From NCBI RefSeq assembly GCF_008831285.2, contig NC_045142.1, forward strand, positions 15,255,354 to 15,319,353: a DNA stretch of 64,000 nt, given 5' to 3'. This stretch comes from Nymphaea colorata. Its lineage: Eukaryota; Streptophyta; Magnoliopsida; Nymphaeales; Nymphaeaceae. Shown here one piece after another: positions 1 to 11,036 of this stretch; within the stretch, counting starts at the first letter, position 1, and every line of letters begins with the position of its first letter. A program made the position numbers and the translations under genes. The notes under the pieces are model-generated. The model did no database searches, was not told where the DNA came from, and saw only the letters and a list, made by a program, of their open reading frames with translations.

Positions 1-157
1 ACCTGCATGGGTTGCTGTTGGGTTGCGTTGCAAACTTAACTCCTTACCTGCATGAGTTGCTCTTGGGTTGCATTATATGCTTAACTCCTTACCTACATCG
101 GTTGCTCTTGGGTTGTGTTGCAGGCTTAATCTCTTACCTGCATGGGTTTGCTCTCGA
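1..157. repeat. 45-bp tandem repeat array
   Basis: Units begin at 1, 46, 91 and 136, each opening with ACCTGCAT or a close variant followed by a GGTTGC-rich stretch. The spacing is exactly 45 bp; three units are full and a fourth is partial. Copies differ at several positions, so the array is not recent. It may continue left of the window. It lies just beyond the integrase end of the minus-strand Gypsy remnant, the position where Tat/Ogre-type elements carry a repeat-rich 3' UTR, so it is probably part of that element (inference). Confidence 0.85.
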
Positions 158-364
158 GTTTTGAGTGATAATAACAAAAAACTGCCTCAGTGTAGTCATT
201 ACTTTTTACAGCTGAGGAAAATTCAAATGGATAATAGATCAAATGTGGAGAACACAAGTATTTGTCGTTCATTGAAAGATGGATACAAGAGAACTAAGTA
301 TAGAATTTCTTGAGGTGAAGAGCGTTAACAAGATTGGTAAATTTCACCCCATTAGCATCAACCA

Positions 365-1201
365 ACTGGTATGAGTTATGGGGCAAGCTTCCTTAAGAAC
401 GTATGAGCCTTCTCAGTTTGGTGCCCACTTACCAGGATGTTATCTTCTGAGGAGACCATGTAGGCTTAGCCCCTTTGGCGATAAGCTTCAGCATGCTCAA
501 CCGCTTTTAGCCTCATTTCATCTAACAAATCGAGCTACATTAGTTTCTTCCGCTGATATTGATTTAGAGGATGTTCTATAAAAGAAGCGAACTTCAAAGT
601 AGGTTTTAATACATGCAATGGTAGAACCACTTCTATTTCGTAGACTAGCTCTACTGGGGTGGCATTTGTTGGAGTTCTCATAGTAATGTGACATACTCAC
701 AGGGCGTTGTGCATCTTTTCATGTCATTCTCTTTCAGTCTCCACTGTCCACTCCAAGATGTGGATCAGGATCTTATTGGTGGTTTTTGCATGTCATTTAC
801 CTTGAGGGTAATAAGGAGATGAAAAATGATGTATGACACGGTATTTGTTGCATAATTATTTCATCTTTTCATTTTTTAAATGAGTTCCGTTATAAGATAT
901 TATATCATGTAGGACTTCGAATATGTACAGAAGATTCTTATGAATAAAGGACACTACATGACACCCTTCTACTATTTTGAGTGTGACAATTTCTACCCAT
1001 TTAGTAAAATAGTTTGTTGCAGCAAGGACTTATGGTCGTTAGATGTTGTAGGGGATATAGATCTGATTGCATCATATGCCCACATTGAAATGGCCAAGGG
1101 AATGTTACAGAATGTAAGTGAAAGGTTGGTGCATGGGTTATTGGAGCATACAGTTGACATTCTTTACATCTTTTGACAAATTGGTAACAATCTTTTTGCA
1201 T
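365..1201 (-). pseudogene. Gypsy integrase remnant (T0)
   Basis: The stretch 1201-1001 translates to the zinc-binding region of a Gypsy integrase (CYQFVKRCKECQLYA), followed by the HAP...WPF motif that precedes the catalytic core. From about 700 to 365 comes the typical C-terminal part (ATPVELVYEIEVVLP, then LLDEMRLKAVEHAEAYRQR), which in intact elements lies about 150 residues before the polyprotein end. The catalytic core between them is too degraded to place its acidic residues. Stops and frame changes make it non-functional. Confidence 0.75.
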
Positions 1202-1421
1202 AGTAGGTCAATAATATCATATATGAACTATTTTCTTGGTGAAGGTTTGATAACCAACATGGCCTCCACGATCTCCTCGATGTGACTCTTTGATGACTTC
1301 CTTTGCTTCATCCTCATCAGACATAGGGAGTATTTGGTATTAAATCTTCACCTATATAGCATTCTTACAAGAATAAAGTACATTGCTGGCATACGTTGAA
1401 TCACTTTTTCTTTTTCTTTTT

Positions 1422-2460
1422 TTAGGCATTGAATCCTCCACTCTCAATGTAACTTTTAATATCATGATACCAATGCGTATTCCCCTCTTGGATATGAACA
1501 TGTTTCATTGTTTTAAAAATGGGATGCACTAATTTTCCAAACTCAAATAAACAGATTGGTTCATTGGCTCGAAAGGAGATAGTAGATCCTAAGCTCGCGA
1601 GACCATCTGCAATAAGGTTTCCCTCTCTTTTTATGTGAGCCAACTGTACTTCATCAGACTGACGGATTAAGGCAGTGTCAATCTCTTGATATGGTACCAA
1701 CTTTTCATCTTTGATCTACAATTCTCCATTTACATAGTTGATGATAAGTTGAGAGTCGCTAAAGGTGTGCACCTTTTTTACTTGGAAACTTAAAAAAGAA
1801 TAAAGTCCTTGTATGAGGGCTTCCTATTGAGCCATATTCTTGGTACATGGAAAGTCGAGTTTCAAAGAGTATGGAATCATTTCATCTTCCAAAATGATAA
1901 GCAAAATGCCTATAGCTGCTCCCATTACATTTTTGGATCTGTTAAAAAACATCTTTCGTGTCGGGGCCATTTCCAATATTAGCACATGTTCATCAGGAAA
2001 CTCATCATATGTTCTGTTTTCTTTGTATTAGATAAAGTCTGCCAATTGATCCACAATCGCTTGTCCTTTGATTGACTTATGGGACACATATTTAAGATCA
2101 TATTGTATCGAAAAACTTGCCACTTGACAATGCACCCATTAATAAATGACTGCTCTAAAATATACTTAAGAGGACTTAGCTTGGAAAGTATTTTGACCTC
2201 ACAAGATAATAAATAATGTTAGCTTCTCACACATTCATACCAACGCTAGACAAGTTTTTTCCATGGAAAGGTACTTCTTTTCATATTGGATAAAAGTTTT
2301 GCTGAAATAATATATTGTATGCTCGATGCGACTTCTTCCTCGTACTATACCAAAAAAGCCACCATATGTTGATTCATTTATTATGATGTAAAGTAGCAAC
2401 GGTCTACCCAACACAGAAGCCTTTAGGATTGGTGGATTTAAAATTTATTTCTTCATAATC
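1422..2460 (-). pseudogene. RNase H plus second (aRNH-type) RNase H remnant (T0)
   Basis: From about 2,430 to 2,040 the minus strand reads as retroviral-type RNase H: GRPLLLYI at its start, IYYFSKTF in the middle, and SIKGQAIVDQLAD at its end. From about 1,980 to 1,420 a second domain follows, with MAQ-EALIQGLY, FSDSQLIINYVNGE and REGNLIADGLASLGS. This matches the extra archaeal-type RNase H of Tat elements. The pairing of the two domains is the main reason for the lineage call. In-frame stops are present. Confidence 0.75.
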
Positions 2461-2479
2461 TCTAATTATTATTAGCATT

Positions 2480-3370
2480 CAAGATTCCATTCAAATTTGA
2501 CGTTTTCCTTAGTAGCTGGTTGAATGGTTCACATCTCACGGTTAGATTGTTGATTAATCATCTGATAGACTAGATTCGCCCTTGCAAACTTCATAGTTCC
2601 TTGATATTGGTAGGTGGTGACATACCAATGACTGCTTTAGCTTTGGTAATATCCATCTCGATCCCCCTCTTACTAACCATGAAACCCAAAAATTTACCAG
2701 ATTCAACCTTAAACACACATTTTTAGGGTTTCAAACGAAGCTTATATTGTAAGAGTCTCTCAAACACTTGGGTGATGATTTCAATATGATCCTCTCTTAC
2801 CTTAGATTTACTTAAGATGCCACTGATATATGCATCCATGATTTTGTGTATTTGGTAAAAGAAGATAGCAGTCATGACTCTTTGATAAGTTGCTCAAACA
2901 TTCTTTAATTCAAATGGTATTACCGTGTAACACAAGTTCCCTAGGGCATGGTAAGGGCGGTTTTGGGTTGATCGTTAGCTGTCAATTTGATTAGGTTGTA
3001 GCCCAAATATCCATCCATAGAAGAAAACATAGCATGGCCTACAGTGCTAGCTACCAACAAATTGATGTTTGGAAGAGGACTATCATCTTGTGGTGTGGCT
3101 TTTTTAAGGTCTCAAAAGTCAATGCATAGCCTAACTTTCCTATTTTTCTTGGAAGCAACCATGATATTAGCCAACCATTTGGGGTAATCGATGGCGTGGG
3201 TAAATTTTACCTTTAGTAGGTCCTCGAATCCTTCTTTTATTAATCAATTTTGCCTTTAGTAGGTCATCGAATCCTTCTTTTATGGGTTCTTTTAGTCGAG
3301 GATCAAGTTTGCACAGTTTTTGTTTCACTGACTTGCAATCAAGACTTAGAGGCAAACGATGTTTGACCAG
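2480..3370 (-). pseudogene. Gypsy reverse transcriptase remnant (T0)
   Basis: The start reads HRLPLSLDCKSVKQKLCKLDP, then a region equivalent to KDD.PLP.I..LV followed by MDGYLGYNLIK. Further on comes ESGKFLGFMVSKRGIEMDITKAKAV. The YxDD catalytic motif is gone: the equivalent stretch reads DAYISGILSKSK. A 43-bp tandem duplication at 3203-3288 shifts the frame near the N-terminus. Clearly a dead RT. Confidence 0.75.
3203..3288. repeat. 43-bp tandem duplication inside T0 RT
   Basis: Two adjacent copies starting at 3203 and 3246 share CTTTAGTAGGTC and CGAATCCTTCTTTTAT, with three or so differences. The length is not a multiple of three, so it breaks the RT frame. It looks like replication slippage after the element died. 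Confidence 0.75.
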
Positions 3371-4196
3371 CTTGGGTTAAGACCTGGCATATCTTCATAG
3401 ATCCAAGCAAAAACTTCTTGGTGACTTATAAGAAAGTCCACCAACTTTTTTCATTTTTCTACTAACAAATTGGTGTCAATTTAAAGGAACTTAGGATTCT
3501 CATTTGTTCCAATGTCAATTTCTTCAATTGGAGTATTAACCAAGCATGAGGAATATTCTTGTTTCTGAATTTGCATAAACTTCAGTAATTCAGGCTTGAG
3601 TGTGGTCATAGGTTCTATTTCACCAATTGCTTGTTTGATGAATGCTTTCTGGGATGACTTCGAAAAAAAAGAGAGAACTGAGACATGTTGAGTTGCGACA
3701 TCCTATAAACAAGAGGATAAATGAAAATTAAACAAAATTAAAACTGATAATCATAACAAAAGATTACTTGCATTGCATATAGAAAGTTCTTAGGTCATAG
3801 AGAGGGTTAACTTATGAAACTAGATAAGTACAAGTTAAGATCACAAAATTCATAGGAAGAATTGAGAACGAAGGTAAATACTATCAATCAACAGGATCTT
3901 CTTCAAGCTTCTCCGATGTATGCCAATCCTCTGGTGTTCATTGAAAAGGAGTTTGAGGCTAGTGAAGGGACAGTTTCCATCTTCCAAAAGCAACTGAAAT
4001 TCCTTAGGGTTTCTCATGAAATGAGCATACAAAGGATGTTTTTGATAATTTGGACGGTAGCTTGAGACAGTATAGGCACTTCTGGATGAATTGACTACCT
4101 CTATGTTTTGCATTCATTCTTTCAAAGGTGCTTTTTTGGTTACTATTATGTTGGGTATGTCCATCGAGTCAATTGGTCTAGGGAGCATTGGTTGTA

Positions 4197-4600
4197 CTAG
4201 CCTCTTGACTGAACCTCTTGACTAGATCCTCTGCACGTATGGTGATGATGGATGAGCCAAAATTTCACTTGAGGCATTGGTGATGAGCAAATGAGATACC
4301 TCACACTTCGTGGATTCAAGGCCATCCTAAGTGTAAGTTGTATGATAAGGGTACATCTACCACATGAGATAAAATGCAGTGACTGGTGCATTCGATAATC
4401 ATGTCCATGATGAGGGTTCCTTTGCTATTCATGTTTTGATCGTCATATCCATAGATATTGGTTTCATTGGGGTGATATTTGTTTTTACGGAAGCCCAAAG
4501 CCTTAGCTGTGAGATCATGACAAATATTTAAGTCATTTCCTCTGTCGATCAATACATGTGACATAGTCATCTTCACTTGGATGGCGATGTAGGGAGTATG
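4197..4600 (-). pseudogene. Gypsy aspartic protease remnant (T0)
   Basis: The minus strand encodes VLIDRGNDLNICHDLTAKALG, in which the usual D-[TS]-G active site has become DRG. An LHLGWPWI-like stretch follows, equivalent to the LLGRPWIH motif that ends the protease region of Tat/Athila-type elements. It lies between the gag remnant and the RT, as expected. The changed active site and later stops mark it as inactive. Confidence 0.7.
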
Positions 4601-5199
4601 TTCATTGTAATATCCCTATTTTGAAAGATATTTTTTGTAAAAGTGATTGACTGGTCCATGGAGGTTTGAATCTAGTCTTTCTCAATAAGACATTTTTCCA
4701 AAGGGATGACATCATTCAAATAACATGGTTCCTCATTTGAGGAGTCATCTAATGACTCATCATCACCACATCATAAGAGAAGTCTTTGGAATTATCTTAG
4801 AGTTTTGAAATGAACCTTCTGCCTTGTTGTTCATCATACCAATGAAGTCTAAAGGTTGCTTACTCTGATTAATTACCATAACTTGGTGTGAATTGTTTCA
4901 ATCACGAAGTCTAATGTGCTTCTGTAGATGATATGGCAGTGGAGTGACTACGGCAATTGTGGCAATTACTACCTTTCCATGATCAGGGAATAGATTCCTC
5001 AATACCTCAGGGATGCTACCATCAACCTTTAGAACTTTGTTGAAATATTAGATGATGTTATTGAGGACAAAACCATCTTTGGTGTCATGACCATGGACAC
5101 AATGAAACTTACATAATTTTTCTTTATCACTTCCTATCATTTTTAGAGGTTCTGAAACTTTGGCAAAATGACCTTTGGTGATGAGGTATTCTAAGATAT

Positions 5200-6370
5200 T
5201 CTCATAAGATTGACTAAGGGAAGTGAACTTTTGATCATAACTCTAGTTTGGGTGTTTGTTCCTTTCTTCTTTGTTTTCCTTAGGCAGCTGTGTGCTTTTC
5301 TTATGGTTTGAATCTTTGCCATGCTTATTGTTGTCATTGTCTTTTTGGTGTCAGCATTTGCTATGAAGTGGGTGGATAACTATGTTTTTTCTCCTTTCTT
5401 ACCATTTTCTTAATACTTGGGTGAAATAATTCCAACAAAATCACCTTCTTCAATTCCTTTTGCTATTGAATCTGCTTGTTTGATCAAGCCAGCAAAGGTC
5501 TTTATTAGAGCATTGCAGATGAGACTTTTCAAGGGTCTGCTAAGTGACAAAGCCTGTGTTTTTGAGATTGACTCTTTCATCTTATTGCATTGAATTCTTC
5601 ATTTTTGGAGAAATTCTTGAGTCTTTTCTCATTGTTTTTTATGAAGACTGCAAAGTGTAATGAGAATCGAGCCATGAGGAATTTGGCTTAAATCTCTCAA
5701 CAAACATGTTAACCAATCTATAAGGTTCCTTAATTTCAACTGGGTTAACATTTTATTTATACCATTGCACATATTGCCTTCTAGAGTCCTTGGAATGTAG
5801 CGAAACAATGCCCTCTTAGTTGCGCGGATCTTGTAGCAATGATTGATGAATGTGGAAAGGTAAACATGTGGACAAATGGTTCTATCATACTTGATGAACT
5901 CATTAGGCAAACCTTTTACATCTTCATCTCTTTCATTCCCTAGGTAATAATCATCACATGAGTATGAGCATTTTTCTTTTCCCCTAAGTTAAAGGTTGTT
6001 TATTCTTTTCTCTATTTTGTAAAATTTGTGCTTAGTTGAACTTTCGTCATCACTTGATTTGCCTGATTCTGACCTTGTTTTTTTCTTTTTGCCCTTGACT
6101 TCTTTTACTTTCTCTTCAAAACTCTCGATGTCTAAGCTGCTACTTGGGATATACTTTTTTGCCTTTTGCCCATTTCTTGACAGGCTTTTTCTTCCTTTTT
6201 GTCTTCTCCTATGAATTTTTATTTGAGATAGAGCTGGTTGAGTCGCTATCCTCTATGATTTATTTTTCTTTCTTACTTTTTTTCATCGTCTTCTTCTTCT
6301 TTAGCAGAAGCAATTCAGGGTTTTCATCCTTACTGGTTGTTGAGTCCAAATCTAGATGGTCTTTATCTTG
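5200..6370 (-). pseudogene. Gypsy gag remnant (T0)
   Basis: From 5910 to 5629 the minus strand reads PNEFIKYDRTICPHVYLSTF and continues with a tryptophan-containing segment (NLIDWLTCLL). This is the FxKYDGTxxPxxHL-type gag core of Tat-lineage elements. Upstream (about 6,370-5,940) is a lysine/serine-rich, low-complexity coding stretch like the basic N-terminal gag region of these elements. Frames are broken throughout. Confidence 0.6.
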
Positions 6371-7179
6371 ATATATAGAAGAACACTTGTTTCTTTTTTT
6401 GTTTGGTAGGCTTTTCATTTGTTGGTTTTGGGGTAATTATCAGAGTCTTTTGTTCTTGCTCACTCATGAATCACTCTATAAATAACTGAAAAATATGGTG
6501 ACCTTCTAGTTCAATTGTTGGGAAGCCAAGTGTTTCTGGCATAGAACCAGAAGATGAAGCTTCGTTTCTGAGAGATATACTTAGCTTATGCTCTTGTTTC
6601 AACCATCTTGTTGGCTTCAAATACTCATTTTATGAAACAGGAAAATGAAGAGTCATTGGAGGGAAATGATAACAAATGAAGGTTCACATTGTATTAATAA
6701 TTTAAAGGTTACATCTAGAAAAAACATTAACTGACCAAAGATGACAATGACTTAAGACAAAATAATGAGTACAAAGTTAACACCAAAAACTTTTAAGGAA
6801 TGATGGATGGTGGTTGGTTGGCATCCCACCACTCGGTGTAAGTGTAGGATATTTGTGTCTTTTATTCTTGCCAAGCTATCATGAACAATGCCACTCATTA
6901 AAGAGAGCTGAGGTCAAATTCAGGAATAGGTCTGATTAATTCATGCATGGAAACCATCTTCTGTCTCTAAGAGAATTGTATGATGCCTCTATCGACACAA
7001 TAGCAACTACGAAATAGGGACCCAAGAGTATCGTACGACCATGGTAATGGTGAGTGTATCTAGGTAAATTCTAGCGACGATCATAATAATCCCAAATAAT
7101 CTCTTTTCCATCTATCTGTTCGATCAAGCAGGGAACTGTTCAAAGATTGTTAATGCTCCATCATTGTTTTTGAATAAAC

Positions 7180-7805
7180 TGGCTTAGAGTTTCATGTGCT
7201 TGAGGAACCATGAATGTAAAACATATGTGCATCCTTTCACATAGTCTATGTCTCCAATGGTGAAGTGGGTGAATCCTCTATAAATGAAAGCCAAGGTTGT
7301 GATTTCCACTGACAAGTGTTGGGTCCAAGTAAAGGCCCCTATATCCAGAAAAGTTGGGCGATATGAACATGTAAGAGGTTGGTTCCGTTGGTCAAAAGGG
7401 TTACTCTCACTATCCAAAGCATCATGCAGTGCTTGACTCTTCCTATGGCTTTTCGAGATAAGGTAGAAGGTTCAACATGGGCTTCAAATTCTTCGTATAA
7501 ATTCTTTAGGTTAATGTTTTGGTTCTCATTGTTTTTTACTATGGGCTATGTTTTTCATCCAATAAAGTGAGTTGTAAGATCATTTGTATTAACCTTAGTC
7601 AGGTTCATAAAAAATTGTTTCTCTAATTGGTCATTTAGATGACAAGTCGGGGTAGGAAGGTCTATTATTTCAACAAATTTATCTAATAATATTGGCATGT
7701 CTCCCCACAAATAGCAAAAAGATGAGGTCACTGGGTTTCATCGCTTGGCAATAGCAAGCATCAAATTCTCATCCACTGATTGCATTCCTCTGGCTGCCAT
7801 TGTCT
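7180..7805 (-). pseudogene. ORF1 of Tat/Ogre-type element, plant-mobile-domain-like (T0)
   Basis: Minus-strand frames contain NLMLAIAKRWNPVTSSFCYL, then LDKFVEIIDLPTP, and later TTLAFIYRGFTHF followed by YVKGCTYVLHSWFLKH. Spacing and pattern resemble the plant mobile domain (target-like ...LGLP... block, then ...LA..Y.G......A.GC...L..W). The same blocks recur in element T1 near 55,180 and 60,820, which supports the call. A further stretch at 8,105-7,806 may be its N-terminal part. The function of ORF1 in these elements is not known. Confidence 0.55.
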
Positions 7806-9727
7806 CTATCTCACATTCTTCAAAATAAAAAGGAAACATTCAAAAGAAGGTGGGATGCCAAGGCCAATACCACTCCGGAGCCAAGGGTCTAGACTCAAGG
7901 GAAACATAAGTAGACCATTCGGGTCCTTCCCCAAATAGGATGTGATTATTGGGGAAGGTGACACCATGTTGGAAATAATACATCTCAAGTGACGACTCTG
8001 AAGGATAGAGATTAAATTAGTAAGAAAGATCACAAAATTAACAAGAACGATATGAGATATGGGTATATTGAGGTTGTAAATCATTACATGAGGTTTTATG
8101 CACATCCCACACTTTCTACACTTCTATCATGTAAACAAATGAAGAAAATGGGTACAGAGATCTAATTAAGATAACTTTGTGCCACGATAATCCAATATCA
8201 AGTTATACTTATATATCATAGCTAAATGACTTAGTGTTAGCGAAAATTCTTTCTTAGGCAGCTAAGGGTAAGGTTTCTCTACTTCTTCTTGGTCACCCAT
8301 CAATATACTACAAATTACCATTCATGGTACTAAGAAAGGGGCTTTCCTGCCCAAGGTGTGTCCAGCTGTAAGACTTAGTCTTGTGCTACTACGTAAGACT
8401 AAGTTTTGTAACATGATAACCAAGACAAATAGGTATGAAAAGCTTTAAAATATAAGTAAACATGTAAAATTGATTGTCTTTAATGCAATGTGCCTAAGAC
8501 GGTGATTAAAATAAGGTAGAAGAACAAACATTGTTTTCAATCAAGCTTTAAATTGAGAATGGTTATATTTGATCTTAGATATAGGTGAACATGACTGATC
8601 CTCTTCAATTAGTCTTATATGCAAGAAAGCAAACATAATCACCAAGCAATGTAATGAAATTTCGATGGGTTTAAGGCCAATGAAAGAGACATGCTTTAAC
8701 ATCGGCAATATAGGAGATGTTCAAGTTAGTGGAAATGCATCAATGGTAATCATATCCAAATAATGATGGGTCCCATCACCATCGCCATTTGTTTGCATCA
8801 TTAAAATTTATTTTGGTTTTTAGAGTGCTTTCAAAAATATAAAGTTTCATCTTTGAAATGAGAGAGAGTAGGGACTCACCCATTGGTATGAGGATTGACT
8901 ATTCCCGGTGCCATTACTCAGGGTACCCAATCCTAGGGCTATGCTTATTCTTGATGCATTTCAACTTTAATGTGGTGTGGTGTTTGGAAATAATGCTGAA
9001 AATTTGATGTTTCAAACTTTTGAATGAGAAATTTTGAATTATCGTTTGAGAGTATAAACTATTTTGCTTTGAGAGATTTTTTAATCGAGAAACCTTTGCA
9101 AATATCATTTGGAAATCATTTAAAGATTATATGGGTATTTTAAAGAATTTTTTTTTTAAGTTCGCTTTAAGATTTTGCTTTAATTCTGGTACTACCTAGC
9201 TAGAGCTCCATTTCATCTTGCATAAGCTTTTTAGGGATGTGTTATTGATCATTCGTGATTTCCACAAGTAAGTGTGAATCGTGAATGTGCTTGGTTCTAT
9301 ATGATGGAAAATAAATTATTCATTCTCATCATATCATTCATCTAAGGATATCCTTTGACCACATATATCGAGATTTATTTATATACTTGTCCTAAATATT
9401 CTCATGAAGAGAAAAAAAAGATTTGAAAGTAAAATGGAGTTGTAGACCATCAAACATGATTCCAATATTGAGTCACTATTTGAGCTTTGGTCTTAGTGAA
9501 ATCGATAAATGAAAAAAAAAAGTCTTAAATCTTTGGAAAGAAATATCTGAAAGAATGGAAGAAAGAAAAAATTTAAGCCATGAGAAATAAGAAGAAAGAG
9601 AAAGAAATTTTGAAAAAGAAGAAAGAGAAATTTTAAAGAGAAACAGAGGGATGTATATGTGTGTATGTATATAATTGTATAAACATATGTATATAAAAAT
9701 TTATAAAAAGAGGATCTTAAATCTAAA

Positions 9728-9729
<2 letters not shown>

Positions 9730-9774
<45 letters not shown>
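9730..9774. repeat. (AT)n microsatellite
   Basis: An uninterrupted alternating AT run of 45 bp, flanked by looser TATATG and TACATA repeats. Confidence 0.97.
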
Positions 9775-9775
<1 letters not shown>

Positions 9776-11020
9776 GTACTTACATACATACACGTATATG
9801 AAAGTTTATAAAAACAGGGTATTAACTCGAAGAGAAAGAGGAAAAAAATTTTAGAGAGAGAAAGTGAACCACACATATATTACTTATTTATACATATATG
9901 TATACAAAGATCTAGGATTATGTTAAATCATAGAGAGATGAGAATAAAGAGAGATATTTCTTGTGCATGTATACGCATATAGCTTGTATATACGCATATG
10001 CTATTAAAAAATTAAAATCAAGAGGTAACTTAGAGTATATCCAACTTTGATTTTTTTTTTTTATATAGGCCAGAGAGGAACTTGGGCTCATGCAAATGCC
10101 TAGGCTAAGTCTCCAAGTCTTCATTGAAGAGAGTTCTTATTTTCAAAATCCTTTTGAAAACATGACTCCAAATTTTTTATATAAGCATAAAACAATAATC
10201 ATTTAATCTATTACAAGGAATTTTATTTCTCCCACCAATGGATATGGATGAAAATCAAGCACACACAAAAATGAAAAGTTAATAACGTAAGAAAGCTCTC
10301 ATTGGGATCTCTAACCGGGTGAGTAAAAGAAATGCTAAACGTGAGAATGTCATGAAGATACACTTTAACATGTACATATTCGTAAAAGGTTTTCTCTAAT
10401 TGGATAAATTCCAACCTCAAAAATCAACATAATAATAAACAATTTCTAATCCAGAGACTAATTCTTACCATTGATTCGTATATTAATAAGAAAAATCAGT
10501 CTATTATCCATGAATATCATCTCAAACATGAACAATGCACATATTTAAAGGGAAAAGAAATAAAAGAAGCATATTTTGAAATAAATAAATAAATTGAATT
10601 TATTCCACCTTGCTCATACTCCTGGTGCACTCAAGAGTAGCTCTTGACTCCGGATAGGAGATCTTTGGAGCTCTTTTGCATGGCCATAGAGAGATGGCAA
10701 AGGGAAATGAAAAGAAATAAAAATGAGGGGATGACTACATATCTCTAATGAAAGTGATTTTAGAGAACGAGCATCCTTCTTTGGACGATCCTAGAGTTCC
10801 CTCGAGTGAAACTCCAAGATGTTGAGGATGTCTCTCCAAGAGGTCTTATCATGCTCCCTTGAAGAGTTGAAGTGGATATGCTTCCTCCCAAGGTTGGAGG
10901 AGAAGAAGAAAAGGAGATGAGAGAAATGAAGAGAAGCTAGGGAAAAACTCTAAGTTTTCAAATGAGAAAACACTAAAGGTTTCCCAAGGGTTAGCTCATG
11001 CTCAAGAGAGAAGATTTTTA

Positions 11021-11036
11021 GGGTATTTATAGAAAG
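11021..11036 (-). promoter_or_regulatory. Possible LTR TATA box
   Basis: On the minus strand CTTTCTATAAATACCC is followed by a C/T-rich leader (TCTTCTCTC..., CTTCATTTCTCTC). This is the usual look of the U3/R junction in plant LTRs. It may be the promoter of element T0. There is no matching second LTR in the window. Confidence 0.35.

Larger units (their letters stand above)
300..8105 (-). mobile_element. Decayed Tat/Ogre-type Gypsy retrotransposon (T0)
   Basis: Read on the minus strand, recognisable pieces follow in the order ORF1, gag, protease, RT, RNase H, second RNase H, integrase. A second RNase H between RNase H and integrase, and an extra ORF before gag, are known hallmarks of the Tat lineage of plant Gypsy elements. 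Every domain is broken by stops and frameshifts, so this is an old dead copy. Neither LTR could be delimited; a TATA-containing LTR-like stretch near 11,020 could belong to its 5' LTR. Boundaries are approximate. Confidence 0.8.

Noticed and set aside
9493-9876. 127-codon minus-strand frame rich in Tyr, Ile and Phe
   Set aside because: It is the translation of the (AT)n microsatellite and neighbouring A/G-rich tracts; no gene-like composition or context.
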